From G051132615 sp051132615 (GTDB lineage: Bacteria; Pseudomonadota; Gammaproteobacteria; Burkholderiales; Neisseriaceae): a stretch of 64,000 nt of DNA. Of this stretch, positions 17,614 through 25,994 are shown one piece after another. Below the pieces are notes generated by a model that saw nothing but the letters and a program-made list of their open reading frames with translations, was not told the origin of the DNA and did not search any database. A program made the position numbers and the translations under genes. How positions within the stretch are numbered: position 1 is the stretch's first letter; each line of letters begins with the position of its first letter. The stretch covers positions 558,001-622,000 of the forward strand of contig NZ_CP152375.1 of assembly GCF_051132615.1 (NCBI RefSeq), read 5' to 3'.

Positions 17614-18492
17614 TTAATCTGAACAATATTCCAAACCTTTATAACATTTCTTTTTTATGACTTTTCCGTCTTTGTAAGTTTTTTCTATTTCTTTATTGCC
17701 ATTTTCATCCCATATAATCCCCACCCCTGCTGGTTTATCATTTATGTATGTCAGTTCTGATGCTTTTACCCCATTTTTATGCCAAGAAATTGAACGTCCA
17801 TGTAATTGATTATCTTTATACTCAGTTTGTCTCCTTAATTTTCCATCTATCCACATTCTACCAACACCATTTTCTTTTCCATTAACAAATCTAGCTTCAG
17901 TTGCTTTTTGCCCATCTTCATCCCATGTCACATATAAACCTTCTGCTTTTCCATTTATCATCATGCCCTCAATTAATTTTTGCCCATTCTCAAACCAGAT
18001 AGTGGTAATACCATATTGCTGCCCATTTATGAAATATTTTTCTAAAAATTTCTTTCCATTTTTATGCCAACGAACAAAATAACCATTTGGTTTTCCATTA
18101 AACAGCCAGCCTTCTCCCGTTTTTTCTCCAGTTTCAGCATATATTGTTCTCAATCCATTTATTGATAGCGGCTCCTCTTTCAACAAATCATTTTGCTCCT
18201 TTATAATAATAGGGTCTGTTAATTTTTTTTGATTGCTTTTATAAAAATGTTGAACAACATAATCGCCATTTTTATTTTTACCTAAAAGCTTTCTGTAGTA
18301 AAAGTTATCACTCTTCTTAACACTAGGATTGAGCAAATCTCTTTCAGGAAAATAAGCCAGTATTTTATTTTCCTTTTCGGAAACAACTTCAGTATCAGAA
18401 ATTTTGTTATTTGTAAGATGGAACTTTTCATTAATAGCATCACAGCCATTTAATAATAAAAAGATCATTGCTAAGGATAGATACTTGATCAT
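17614..18492 (-). CDS. MORN-repeat (YwqK-like) lipoprotein
   Basis: A 292-residue protein with a lipoprotein signal (IFLLLNGC, lipidated at C17). Six or more MORN_2-type repeats of about 22 residues follow, each with the pattern W-x-NG-x-K or W-x-DG-x-K followed by a hydrophobic strand and NG or DG. Such proteins are annotated as YwqK antitoxins, but nothing here resembles a toxin, and a surface or periplasmic binding role is as likely. Two ACATGTAA motifs lie just upstream. Confidence 0.8.
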   Translation of the reverse strand: MIKYLSLAMIFLLLNGCDAINEKFHLTNNKISDTEVVSEKENKILAYFPERDLLNPSVKKSDNFYYRKLLGKNKNGDYVVQHFYKSNQKKLTDPIIIKEQNDLLKEEPLSINGLRTIYAETGEKTGEGWLFNGKPNGYFVRWHKNGKKFLEKYFINGQQYGITTIWFENGQKLIEGMMINGKAEGLYVTWDEDGQKATEARFVNGKENGVGRMWIDGKLRRQTEYKDNQLHGRSISWHKNGVKASELTYINDKPAGVGIIWDENGNKEIEKTYKDGKVIKKKCYKGLEYCSD

Positions 18493-18523
18493 AAATTACT
18501 CCGCTGTAAAAATACATCAACTG

Positions 18524-18555
18524 TTACATGTAATTAACCTATTATCACATGTAAT
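18524..18555. promoter_or_regulatory. paired ACATGTAA motifs upstream of the MORN lipoprotein
   Basis: The palindrome TTACATGTAA (18524-18533) is repeated as CACATGTAAT at 18546-18555, about two helical turns away. It may be a regulator binding site; no regulator is known. Confidence 0.25.
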
Positions 18556-18615
18556 TTAAATTTAATAAAATAAATATGCAATATATGATCAGTTAATGAA
18601 TAACACTGTAGCAAT

Positions 18616-19557
18616 TTAGAGAGAGTTTGTAAGGATAGTATTAATATGAGTAGTTTCTAAGCCGCCTATGCGGCGGTTAACGTTGATGCTTTTAGTGTAT
18701 TTGGTGTTAATGATTTCTAAGCCGCCCTCTTTGGCACAAATAAATGCCCATGGTAAAACCAATGTGTCTTTAACCAAATCGGCAATATCAAAAACCAATG
18801 CTCCGCGGCGAGTTTTGCCATGCATTACAGCAAAACCATGTGGAATACCCAATACCCACAAAGTCGTGGCGGCTAAACCATAGGCTAAATAATTACCATG
18901 GTTTAAAAAATTATTGGCAATATCACCACCATCATGTTGGCGTTCGAAATTTTTTTGTTGGGTGCGTGCTGCAGCTATTTTGTACAATCGTTTGGTCAGC
19001 TGTGCTTCAACTAATAATAAATCACCTACTTTATTTACATTATCTATTTTATTGATAAAGTGGGTCAGTGCTTGCTCAATATCTTGATCGGCTAAATCAA
19101 AGCCTTCTGCTTTTAAATCTTTGTCTTTTGACCAAACAGCTTTTAGGTATTGAATACGGGCTAATTGGAATTTTTTGGCAACCGCCAAACGTTTTTGCTC
19201 ATCAAACCAAAACGAAAGCCAGCCTTGCACATATTCTGTTGGTCTGTATTCGCTTTGTGGTGTCAGCCATTCAATTTCACTGCCTGCAAATAAAGGGGTG
19301 CCGCCACCACCACAAAACCCTACCAATACCCCAGCACTGGCTAGCATACGCATGGCCGCTTGTGTGATGGAAGTACCGGTACCCAATAAAATAACGGTTG
19401 TATTGGCGATGGGAATATTCCAATAATAGTTTTCGTCTTTGGCTTCGGTTAAATACAAGACCCGCCCATCTTTTTGCATCACCCGACATTTTTCGAGGTA
19501 ATATAAATTGGCTCGTTTAGAATGTAATATGGCTTTTAAATCGGTTAAAGCTTCCAT
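18616..19557 (-). CDS. cas1: type I-F Cas1 with C-terminus replaced by CRISPR-array sequence
   Basis: Cas1 is the integrase that inserts new spacers. Residues 1-277 match type I-F Cas1 colinearly. Probable metal-binding residues are E184 in LLVEAQLTKR, H246 in VMHGKTRRG and D257/D260 in FDIADLVKD. After VLPWAFICAKE the family continues with about 40 more residues that contact Cas2-3. Here residues 278-313 are encoded instead by half a CRISPR repeat, a spacer, a full repeat and flanking DNA. There is no cas2-3 or csy gene in the window, so spacer acquisition is very unlikely. AGGAAA precedes the ATG. Confidence 0.9.
   Translation of the reverse strand: MEALTDLKAILHSKRANLYYLEKCRVMQKDGRVLYLTEAKDENYYWNIPIANTTVILLGTGTSITQAAMRMLASAGVLVGFCGGGGTPLFAGSEIEWLTPQSEYRPTEYVQGWLSFWFDEQKRLAVAKKFQLARIQYLKAVWSKDKDLKAEGFDLADQDIEQALTHFINKIDNVNKVGDLLLVEAQLTKRLYKIAAARTQQKNFERQHDGGDIANNFLNHGNYLAYGLAATTLWVLGIPHGFAVMHGKTRRGALVFDIADLVKDTLVLPWAFICAKEGGLEIINTKYTKSINVNRRIGGLETTHINTILTNSL
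18654..18726 (-). CRISPR. relic type I-F array: full repeat, one 32-nt spacer, half repeat
   Basis: Read on the minus strand, 18726-18714 is the 3' 13 nt of a repeat (GGCGGCTTAGAAA), 18713-18682 is a spacer of exactly 32 nt, and 18681-18654 is a complete 28-nt repeat beginning GTTAACCGCC and ending GGCTTAGAAA, with the CGCC/GGCG stem of type I-F. No further repeat follows at the next 60-nt step, so this is the trailer end of the array. The whole stretch lies in frame inside cas1. Confidence 0.9.
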
Positions 19558-19785
19558 AAGTTTCCTATTTTTTAATCTGGTGGTTTGCTCTATTTTATTT
19601 GATTATTTTTAGCATAATATCATTTTTATCTTTAAACAATTTTGTTTGAGGGTATTAATCGTCTTTACCACCATTTGACTATGCACTTTTTAAATAAGAA
19701 ACAAACAGAAAACAGCCATAAATTTTAAATCTATTTTAAAAAATAAGTTATACTGCTTGTCTTTTGTCAAACAAAACAATAACGG

Positions 19786-19807
19786 GCAATTATGGCTAAA
19801 TAATTGC
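19786..19807 (+). promoter_or_regulatory. hairpin in the speA leader
   Basis: GCAATTA/TAATTGC with an 8-nt loop is followed by TGTTTTT, 33 nt before the speA start. It could act as a weak attenuator. A TATACT at 19749-19754 may be the -10; no convincing -35 is seen. The rest of the 280-base gap after cas1 holds no gene. Confidence 0.35.
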
Positions 19808-19840
19808 TGTTTTTAACTTTATTCTCTACAGGGTTATTGT

Positions 19841-21739
19841 ATGTCACACATGGTTCTTGATAAGGTTCGACAAACTTATAATATCGATCATTGGGGGAAT
19901 AATTATTATCATATTGATGACAATGGTCATATCAGGGTTTGCCCTAATCCAGAACACCCAAACGCCACAATTGATTTAAATGATTTAGCCCAGCAGATGC
20001 AAACAAAGGGGTTGCGTTTACCTGCTCTTTTTTGTTTCCCACAAATTTTGCAACATCAACTGCGTTCTATTAATCAGGCATTTGAAGGGGCAAAACAATC
20101 TTTTGGGTATCAGGGTAATTATTTTTTGGTTTACCCTATTAAGGTTAACCAACATCGTCGTATTCTTGATGCATTAATCCACTCAGGTGAACCATTAGGC
20201 TTGGAAGCAGGTTCTAAAGCAGAACTTCTGGCTGTATTAAGCCATGCTGATTTTACCCGTTCGGTTATTGTGTGTAATGGTTATAAAGACCGCGAATATA
20301 TACGTTTGGCACTGATGGGTGAAAAACTGGGGCATAAGGTTTATTTGGTCATTGAAAAAATGTCTGAAATTGCTATTGTGCTTGAAGAGGCAGAAAAATT
20401 AGATGTTACCCCGCGCTTGGGGGTACGTGCTCGTTTGGCTTCTCAAGGCTCGGGTAAATGGCAAGCCAGCGGTGGGGAAAAATCAAAATTTGGGTTGTCT
20501 GCCACTCAAGTACTTAAACTGGTGGATACTCTAAAAACAGCCAATAAACTGGATAGCCTGCAATTATTGCATTTTCATTTAGGTTCTCAAATTGGCAATA
20601 TCCGTGATATTGCAACTGGGGTAAGGGAATCAGCCCGTTTTTATGTGGAATTGCATAAACTGGGGGTTCAGATTCAATGTTTTGATGTGGGTGGCGGTTT
20701 GGGTGTAGATTATGAAGGTTCTCGTTCACATTCTGACTGCTCGGTTAATTATGGGCTATACGAATATGCCAATAATATTATTTGGGAAATAGGCAATGCT
20801 TGCAATGAAAACAACCTCCCCCACCCTACAGTCATTACTGAATCAGGTCGAGCCATCACGGCGCACCATACGGTACTGGTATCGAATATTATTGGTATTG
20901 AGCAAAGTCTATTTTTACCACCAAATGTACCAAAAGACGATGCCCCCAGAGCATTATTAAGCTTATGGCGTACTTGGCAAGAAGTCCAAAGCAACAGGCA
21001 ACCACGTTCATTACGTGAATGGTTACATGATAGCCAATTAGACTTAAATGATGTACACACACAATACTCGCTTGGATTGATTAACCTAACTGAACGCGCT
21101 TGGGCAGAGCAAGCCTATTTGGCTATTTGTGCAGGCATTCAACCATTATTAGACCCAAGTAACAGAGGACACCGCCCTATTATTGATGAATTACAAGAAA
21201 GAATGGCCGATAAACTGTATGTCAATTTTTCTTTATTTCAATCTTTGCCTGATGCATGGGGTATTGATCAACTTTTCCCTGTGATGCCTTTAAGTGGTTT
21301 AGATCAGCCACTGAATAAGCGCGCGGTATTATTGGATATTACGTGCGATTCGGATGGTACAATTGATCATTATATTGATGGAGACGGCATTACCAACACA
21401 ATGCCCATGCCTGAATACGACCCTGAACACCCACCTTTAATTGGCTTTTTTATGGTTGGTGCTTATCAAGAGATATTAGGCAATATGCACAATTTATTTG
21501 GTGACACGGCTTCAGTGGATGTATTTGTGGGTGCAGATGGTACGATTAAAATGGATCAAACAGAAGAAGGCAACACCGTGGCACAAATGCTTGAATATGT
21601 GCAACAAGCACCACATATATTAACTGAACACTTTAACCAACAAGTTAAAGCAACCTGTTTAGATGAGCACACAAAATCGGCGTTTATGGCTTTATTTGAA
21701 CAAGGATTAAGCGGTTATACTTATTTAGAAGATGAATAA
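19841..21739 (+). CDS. speA: biosynthetic arginine decarboxylase
   Basis: A PLP enzyme that makes agmatine from arginine, first step of the putrescine route. The 632 residues are the normal SpeA size. The PLP lysine is in VYPIKVNQHRR (about residue 101), FHLGSQIGN and FDVGGGLGVDYEG are cofactor-binding loops, and DITCDSDGT is in the C-terminal barrel. speB follows by 76 nt on the same strand, so the pair supplies putrescine. Confidence 0.97.
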   Translation: MSHMVLDKVRQTYNIDHWGNNYYHIDDNGHIRVCPNPEHPNATIDLNDLAQQMQTKGLRLPALFCFPQILQHQLRSINQAFEGAKQSFGYQGNYFLVYPIKVNQHRRILDALIHSGEPLGLEAGSKAELLAVLSHADFTRSVIVCNGYKDREYIRLALMGEKLGHKVYLVIEKMSEIAIVLEEAEKLDVTPRLGVRARLASQGSGKWQASGGEKSKFGLSATQVLKLVDTLKTANKLDSLQLLHFHLGSQIGNIRDIATGVRESARFYVELHKLGVQIQCFDVGGGLGVDYEGSRSHSDCSVNYGLYEYANNIIWEIGNACNENNLPHPTVITESGRAITAHHTVLVSNIIGIEQSLFLPPNVPKDDAPRALLSLWRTWQEVQSNRQPRSLREWLHDSQLDLNDVHTQYSLGLINLTERAWAEQAYLAICAGIQPLLDPSNRGHRPIIDELQERMADKLYVNFSLFQSLPDAWGIDQLFPVMPLSGLDQPLNKRAVLLDITCDSDGTIDHYIDGDGITNTMPMPEYDPEHPPLIGFFMVGAYQEILGNMHNLFGDTASVDVFVGADGTIKMDQTEEGNTVAQMLEYVQQAPHILTEHFNQQVKATCLDEHTKSAFMALFEQGLSGYTYLEDE

Positions 21740-21815
21740 AATATTGTGTGTTTTTTCATATAAAATCATTTATCTTAATTTTTGGTCTGAACAAAGACAT
21801 TAAGAAAGGAAAGTT

Positions 21816-22739
21816 ATGTTTAATACATTAAACAACCAAGACGATCATTCATTGGTTGCCAATGCTTTTGGGTTTTTACGCTTTCCTCTTCATTTTCAGC
21901 CTTATAACAGTCAAGCCGATTGGGTAATTACAGGCGTTCCTTTTGATATGGCTACTTCTGGCCGAGCAGGTGCGCGTCATGGTCCAGCGGCCATTCGTCA
22001 GGTATCCACCAATCTTGCATGGGAACAAAACCGTTGGCCTTGGCAATTTAACTTGCAAGATCGTTTAAACGTTGTTGATTGTGGGGATGTTGTCTTTCAA
22101 TTTGGGGATGCACAAGATATGTGCAACCAGTTGCAAAGCCATGCACAAAAACTATTGCAAGCAGGTAAAAAAATGCTTACTTTTGGTGGAGACCATTTTA
22201 TTACTTTGCCTTTACTGCGTGCTCATGCACAACACTTTGGCAAAATGGCTTTACTGCATTTTGATGCCCATACAGACACCTATGCCAATGGCAGTAAATT
22301 TGACCACGGCACCATGTTTTATCATGCGCCAAATGAAGGGTTAATTGACTCCACACATTCGGTACAAATTGGTATTCGTACCGAACATGATCAAGATAAT
22401 GGCTTTACTGTATTGGATGCGGCACAAACTAATGACCGATCAGTGGATGATATTGCAAGCCAAGTCAAACATATTATTGGGGACATGCCTGTTTATTTAA
22501 CATTTGATATAGATTGTTTAGACCCAGCATTTGCACCAGGCACTGGCACACCTGTGTGTGGAGGTTTAACAACGGATAAGGCATTAAAAATTCTAAGAGC
22601 CATGCAATCACTTAATATAGTGGGTATGGATGTGGTAGAAGTAGCCCCTTCTTATGACCACGCAGAAATTACGGCATTAGCAGCAGCAACCATTGCTTTA
22701 GATATGCTTTATATGCAAGCTGCAAAAATAAAACGCTAA
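21816..22739 (+). CDS. speB: agmatinase
   Basis: Splits agmatine into putrescine and urea with a binuclear Mn centre. The ligands are visible in FGGDHFITLP, HFDAHTDTY and TFDIDCLDPAFAPGTG, the ureohydrolase signatures. 307 residues is typical. AGAAAGGAAAG is a good ribosome binding site. It works directly after SpeA. Confidence 0.96.
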   Translation: MFNTLNNQDDHSLVANAFGFLRFPLHFQPYNSQADWVITGVPFDMATSGRAGARHGPAAIRQVSTNLAWEQNRWPWQFNLQDRLNVVDCGDVVFQFGDAQDMCNQLQSHAQKLLQAGKKMLTFGGDHFITLPLLRAHAQHFGKMALLHFDAHTDTYANGSKFDHGTMFYHAPNEGLIDSTHSVQIGIRTEHDQDNGFTVLDAAQTNDRSVDDIASQVKHIIGDMPVYLTFDIDCLDPAFAPGTGTPVCGGLTTDKALKILRAMQSLNIVGMDVVEVAPSYDHAEITALAAATIALDMLYMQAAKIKR

Positions 22740-22740
22740 C

Positions 22741-22811
22741 GAATAAAAAAACACCTATGAACTGCCCTTTAAAAACAAATTGGGTATCTTGTTTTATTGG
22801 TGCAGTTCATA
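22741..22811 (-). terminator. terminator of the toxin/immunity operon
   Basis: TATGAACTGC (22756-22765) and its complement (22802-22811) form a long-loop stem. On the minus strand it is followed by GGTGTTTTTTTATT, so it should end the operon coming from the right. Confidence 0.5.
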
Positions 22812-22947
22812 AAAAATATTGTCATTTTCCCCCTCAGCGCATCATCACACATCCACCTAAAAACACTAAATTTAAAAACACTAAATTCTTTTAAAAGATT
22901 AGTGTCTCGCTTTAAATCCAATTCAAGCGATCAACTAAGCCTTGTTA

Positions 22948-23421
22948 CTATTCAGGAAAGGGCATTTCGCGTCTAAAATCTTCGATAGTGGATAAATCCT
23001 TGCCTTCAATCATCTGCAGGCACTCACGCCAAAATTTAAGCACAGTACGATATTGGTTAAAGGTGAATTGTTGTGGTTCACCACCACTATCGGGATCAAT
23101 GGAGTATTCAGTATATTCGTTGGTGATTGCCATATGTCCTGGCAAAGCAACTGGAGGACATAACCAGATTTGTTTTGCATTCATATCCCAATCAGCAAAA
23201 CGTGGGTCTTGAGGTTGGTATTCCCCTCTCTCAACCTTTTGTAATAGTTCTTCAAAAGAAGCATCTTCTTTTTCGCTGGTTGAATGTTCTACGATGAAAT
23301 CTAACAATGTTAGACCAATAGCCCTGTCTTGTTTTACATCATCACTTTCTAAGACTAACTGTTGAATATAATCACCTTCTTCAAACTTAAAAAGTTTGAA
23401 TACTAAAGATTTATGGCTCAT
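22948..23421 (-). CDS. probable immunity protein for the adjacent toxin
   Basis: A 157-residue, strongly acidic soluble protein without a signal peptide, which I do not recognise by sequence. Its ATG lies inside the last codons of the preceding toxin gene (11-nt overlap), so it is translated with it. Small acidic proteins directly after a polymorphic toxin usually bind and block the toxin; the role is inferred only from this position. Confidence 0.6.
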   Translation of the reverse strand: MSHKSLVFKLFKFEEGDYIQQLVLESDDVKQDRAIGLTLLDFIVEHSTSEKEDASFEELLQKVERGEYQPQDPRFADWDMNAKQIWLCPPVALPGHMAITNEYTEYSIDPDSGGEPQQFTFNQYRTVLKFWRECLQMIEGKDLSTIEDFRREMPFPE

Positions 23422-25621
23422 ATTTAGGGTAACCTCGCCATTGTTTAACTAAACCTATTGGCTCATTAAAAATAAATTTTACCTCACTAGATTTACCTAG
23501 CCAGATACCTTTTTTCTCATCAATTAACTTTTTATTCTCAAAAGCATGGCTCATTTCAAGCTTACCTCTGGTAACTGACCAATCAGCAGGCGTTAAGGTC
23601 GATTTAGCCCCATTATTGGTTTTTAAGTAAAATGGCTCACCATCTGCTTGTCTCATCCCAACCTTAGCTTTAATCGTACCATTACTGCCCACTGGCTCCA
23701 ACAGTTCCGTAATCACTAAATCAGGTGAGCGTGTAAAATGTCCACCTTGTACTTTACCTCGACCATTTCCATAGATTCTAACATCTGCCTCAATATGTTT
23801 AAAATCAATATCCTGTTGATGCTTACGGTAACTTTCTAATGTTTGCTGAAAATGACTCGGTTCTTTAGCTCGTTCCGCAAACTGGCTATAAACCTGCTTT
23901 TCTTTATGTATCGCCAATTGTATATCTTGATTGCGCTCTGACCATTGGCTAAAGGTTTGCTTATCTTGTGCTATTTTCTGACTAACTTCTGTCACTGTAC
24001 TGAGGTTTTGTTTAGACACGACTTGTTGTGGCCGTACTGCCTGTAGTTCAAAACCCAATGCCCCTATTTGATAACGCATCATGCCACTAGGCAAGCGAAT
24101 AGGCTTGAGTGTCACCCCATAACCACCATATTGGGTTACTGCTTTACCCATCGCTAAACCCGCAGTGACACCACCTACCAATTCTGCAAAGTCTCCATAT
24201 CGTCCTTGCATCAGCGCTGTGGTACCGTGATAACTGGTTACCCCTATACCGGTAATGGGGTTACTTTGTAACAAGAGTTCTGTTTGTGAAGTGCCGTTTT
24301 TATAGGCTTCTGCCGTGCCACTTTTCATCTCAGGTAACCACATATCGGCACCTTGTTTATTGCCCATATAATTATAGGTGACCGCAGCACCAGCCATAGC
24401 CATATCCCTGACTTGTAAGACAGGTTCAACCACAAAGCCTTTTGCGCCATTAACAAGCCCACGCCCAAAGCGTTCACCATAATTGCTTGATTGCCTATAT
24501 TCAGTCGGTAAGTATTGGTTGATCAATACACGGTGTTTGAGTTGATCTTCGAAAGAGTTACGTGTTAATGACTCTTGTGGTTTAAATAAACCACTTAATA
24601 GCTCATTGGTTTTTTGTTGTTCGAGGTTCTGTTTTTGCTGTTGTTGAATCTGTGCCTGAATGCTGTCAATTTGTTGGTTGATTTTGCTTTGGCTACTCAG
24701 TCGTTGTTTAGCGAATAGTTCGTTTTCTTTTTGCTGTTCAGGTGTGTAGATACTTGGGTCATAGTGATATTCTTTATTTGGTTTGATATTGGGTACAAAA
24801 TGCTGATGCGTGTCTTTTAGCTGAATATCCTTTATTTGTCCTGAACGGTATAAATGCCCCAAAGCTGCCTCAGGGTGATTGGGGTCTAATTGTTTGGCAA
24901 TCGCCATGCCACTATCGCCACTTTTGGCAATGGCAGTGCGTATGGTTTGTTCGGGTTCTTTCTCTGGTACAGGTAAAACCTGATTGATATCTTCTTTAGG
25001 CTGATTTTGCGCCAGAATCACTTGAGGGTCTAATTTAATGCTTTTATTATAAGCACCGACAATTAAGTGCATCTGTTCATGATTGATATCGACATAAGTA
25101 ACTTTAGGCGGACGCCCTGCAAAGTCATCAATAGCAAAGCCAACTGCTTGCATTAAAGCCTGCTGCTCTTTGGGTTTAAAGATAGACAGTTTATCTTTCA
25201 CGTCAAAGATATCGATGAGTTTATTGATTTCATTTAACCGTTTAGGTTCAGGCAAAGGTCGCTCTAATAGGTTTGGTTGTTGTTCAGTTTGTTGTTGCGT
25301 TAGAATTTGACGAATATCGATATGAGCAGCCACATTATTGTGGATATGGGCAATCAGATGATTGCCATCTTTGGATAGCCCGACTCCATCAATTTTATCA
25401 AAATGCTTTTTTTTAGCGACTTCTACCGCTAAAGCTTCGGTTAATTGTTTTTGTTGTTCTTGGGGAAACTCTTTAAGCAAATTATTTTGATTAAGATGAT
25501 TTTGTACATCTTCGATTGCTTCGGGGAGCTTTTGCCCTATACGCTGCTGTTCTTCTTGCTCTTGCTGCCAGCGTTGCTGCTGCAAGATTTCCAAGTCGAT
25601 TTCTAGGCGTGGGCGTTCCAT
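23411..25621 (-). CDS. polymorphic toxin or T4SS effector-like protein with C-terminal EndoU-like nuclease
   Basis: 736 residues in three parts. Residues 1-115 (Gln/Glu-rich, then FDKIDGVGLSKDGNHLIAH) resemble the XVIPCD recruitment domain of Xanthomonas type IV secretion effectors, and residues 130-220 hold a second, weaker copy. The middle has a Gln-rich coiled coil (about 300-345) and Gly/Ala-rich hydrophobic stretches. The last 130 residues (GKVQGGHFTRS, FYLKTNNGAKSTLTPADW, MSHAFENK) resemble the bacterial EndoU RNase domain of CdiA-type toxins, GGH being the likely catalytic histidine. XVIPCD normally sits at the C-terminus, so the N-terminal placing is odd. The immunity gene overlaps. 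Confidence 0.65.
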   Translation of the reverse strand: MERPRLEIDLEILQQQRWQQEQEEQQRIGQKLPEAIEDVQNHLNQNNLLKEFPQEQQKQLTEALAVEVAKKKHFDKIDGVGLSKDGNHLIAHIHNNVAAHIDIRQILTQQQTEQQPNLLERPLPEPKRLNEINKLIDIFDVKDKLSIFKPKEQQALMQAVGFAIDDFAGRPPKVTYVDINHEQMHLIVGAYNKSIKLDPQVILAQNQPKEDINQVLPVPEKEPEQTIRTAIAKSGDSGMAIAKQLDPNHPEAALGHLYRSGQIKDIQLKDTHQHFVPNIKPNKEYHYDPSIYTPEQQKENELFAKQRLSSQSKINQQIDSIQAQIQQQQKQNLEQQKTNELLSGLFKPQESLTRNSFEDQLKHRVLINQYLPTEYRQSSNYGERFGRGLVNGAKGFVVEPVLQVRDMAMAGAAVTYNYMGNKQGADMWLPEMKSGTAEAYKNGTSQTELLLQSNPITGIGVTSYHGTTALMQGRYGDFAELVGGVTAGLAMGKAVTQYGGYGVTLKPIRLPSGMMRYQIGALGFELQAVRPQQVVSKQNLSTVTEVSQKIAQDKQTFSQWSERNQDIQLAIHKEKQVYSQFAERAKEPSHFQQTLESYRKHQQDIDFKHIEADVRIYGNGRGKVQGGHFTRSPDLVITELLEPVGSNGTIKAKVGMRQADGEPFYLKTNNGAKSTLTPADWSVTRGKLEMSHAFENKKLIDEKKGIWLGKSSEVKFIFNEPIGLVKQWRGYPKYEP

Positions 25622-25994
25622 AGATTAAAATTCAAAACAATATATTAATGACAAACGAGATTGTATAGTAACCCACATGCCAAGTATCTAAAAATAGGAT
25701 AAAAAATGCAATTAAAATAGATTATGACTCATTGTTACAACTTAAAAATAAATTGTTGGAACATAAAACATATAAGCAATTAACTTACCTTTGTCGGTAT
25801 AATTTTTCTAAGCCGCCTATGCGGCGGTTAACAGTAAACAATTAAACGATTTCTTTAATAAAACAATTAATTATCTAAAAAAATCCAAATTTACCCAAAT
25901 TTTTACTCAAAAACATAACAAACTGATTTTATTTAAAATTTTAAAGAGCAAAAATATTTGGGTTAATTTCAACTTAACCCAAATAAATTATAAC
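25622..25994. other. AT-rich gap holding a solitary CRISPR repeat and the toxin promoter
   Basis: No ORF is seen in these 370 bases. The stretch right of the repeat (25833-25980) is very A/T-rich and could be a leader remnant. The 180 bases between repeat and toxin start must contain the toxin promoter. Confidence 0.4.
25805..25832 (-). repeat. solitary type I-F CRISPR repeat
   Basis: All 28 bases are identical to, and in the same orientation as, the repeat at 18654-18681. No second repeat occurs at 60-nt spacing on either side, so it is not a working array by itself. Confidence 0.9.

Noticed and set aside
17614..18492. Calling the MORN protein a YwqK antitoxin of a toxin-antitoxin pair
   Set aside because: It has a lipoprotein signal and no toxin gene lies beside it; the label is only an annotation habit.
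18654..25832. The two I-F repeats as ends of a mobile element carrying speA-speB and the toxin
   Set aside because: They are direct repeats without transposase or integrase between them, and speAB are core genes; the repeats are better read as CRISPR remains.
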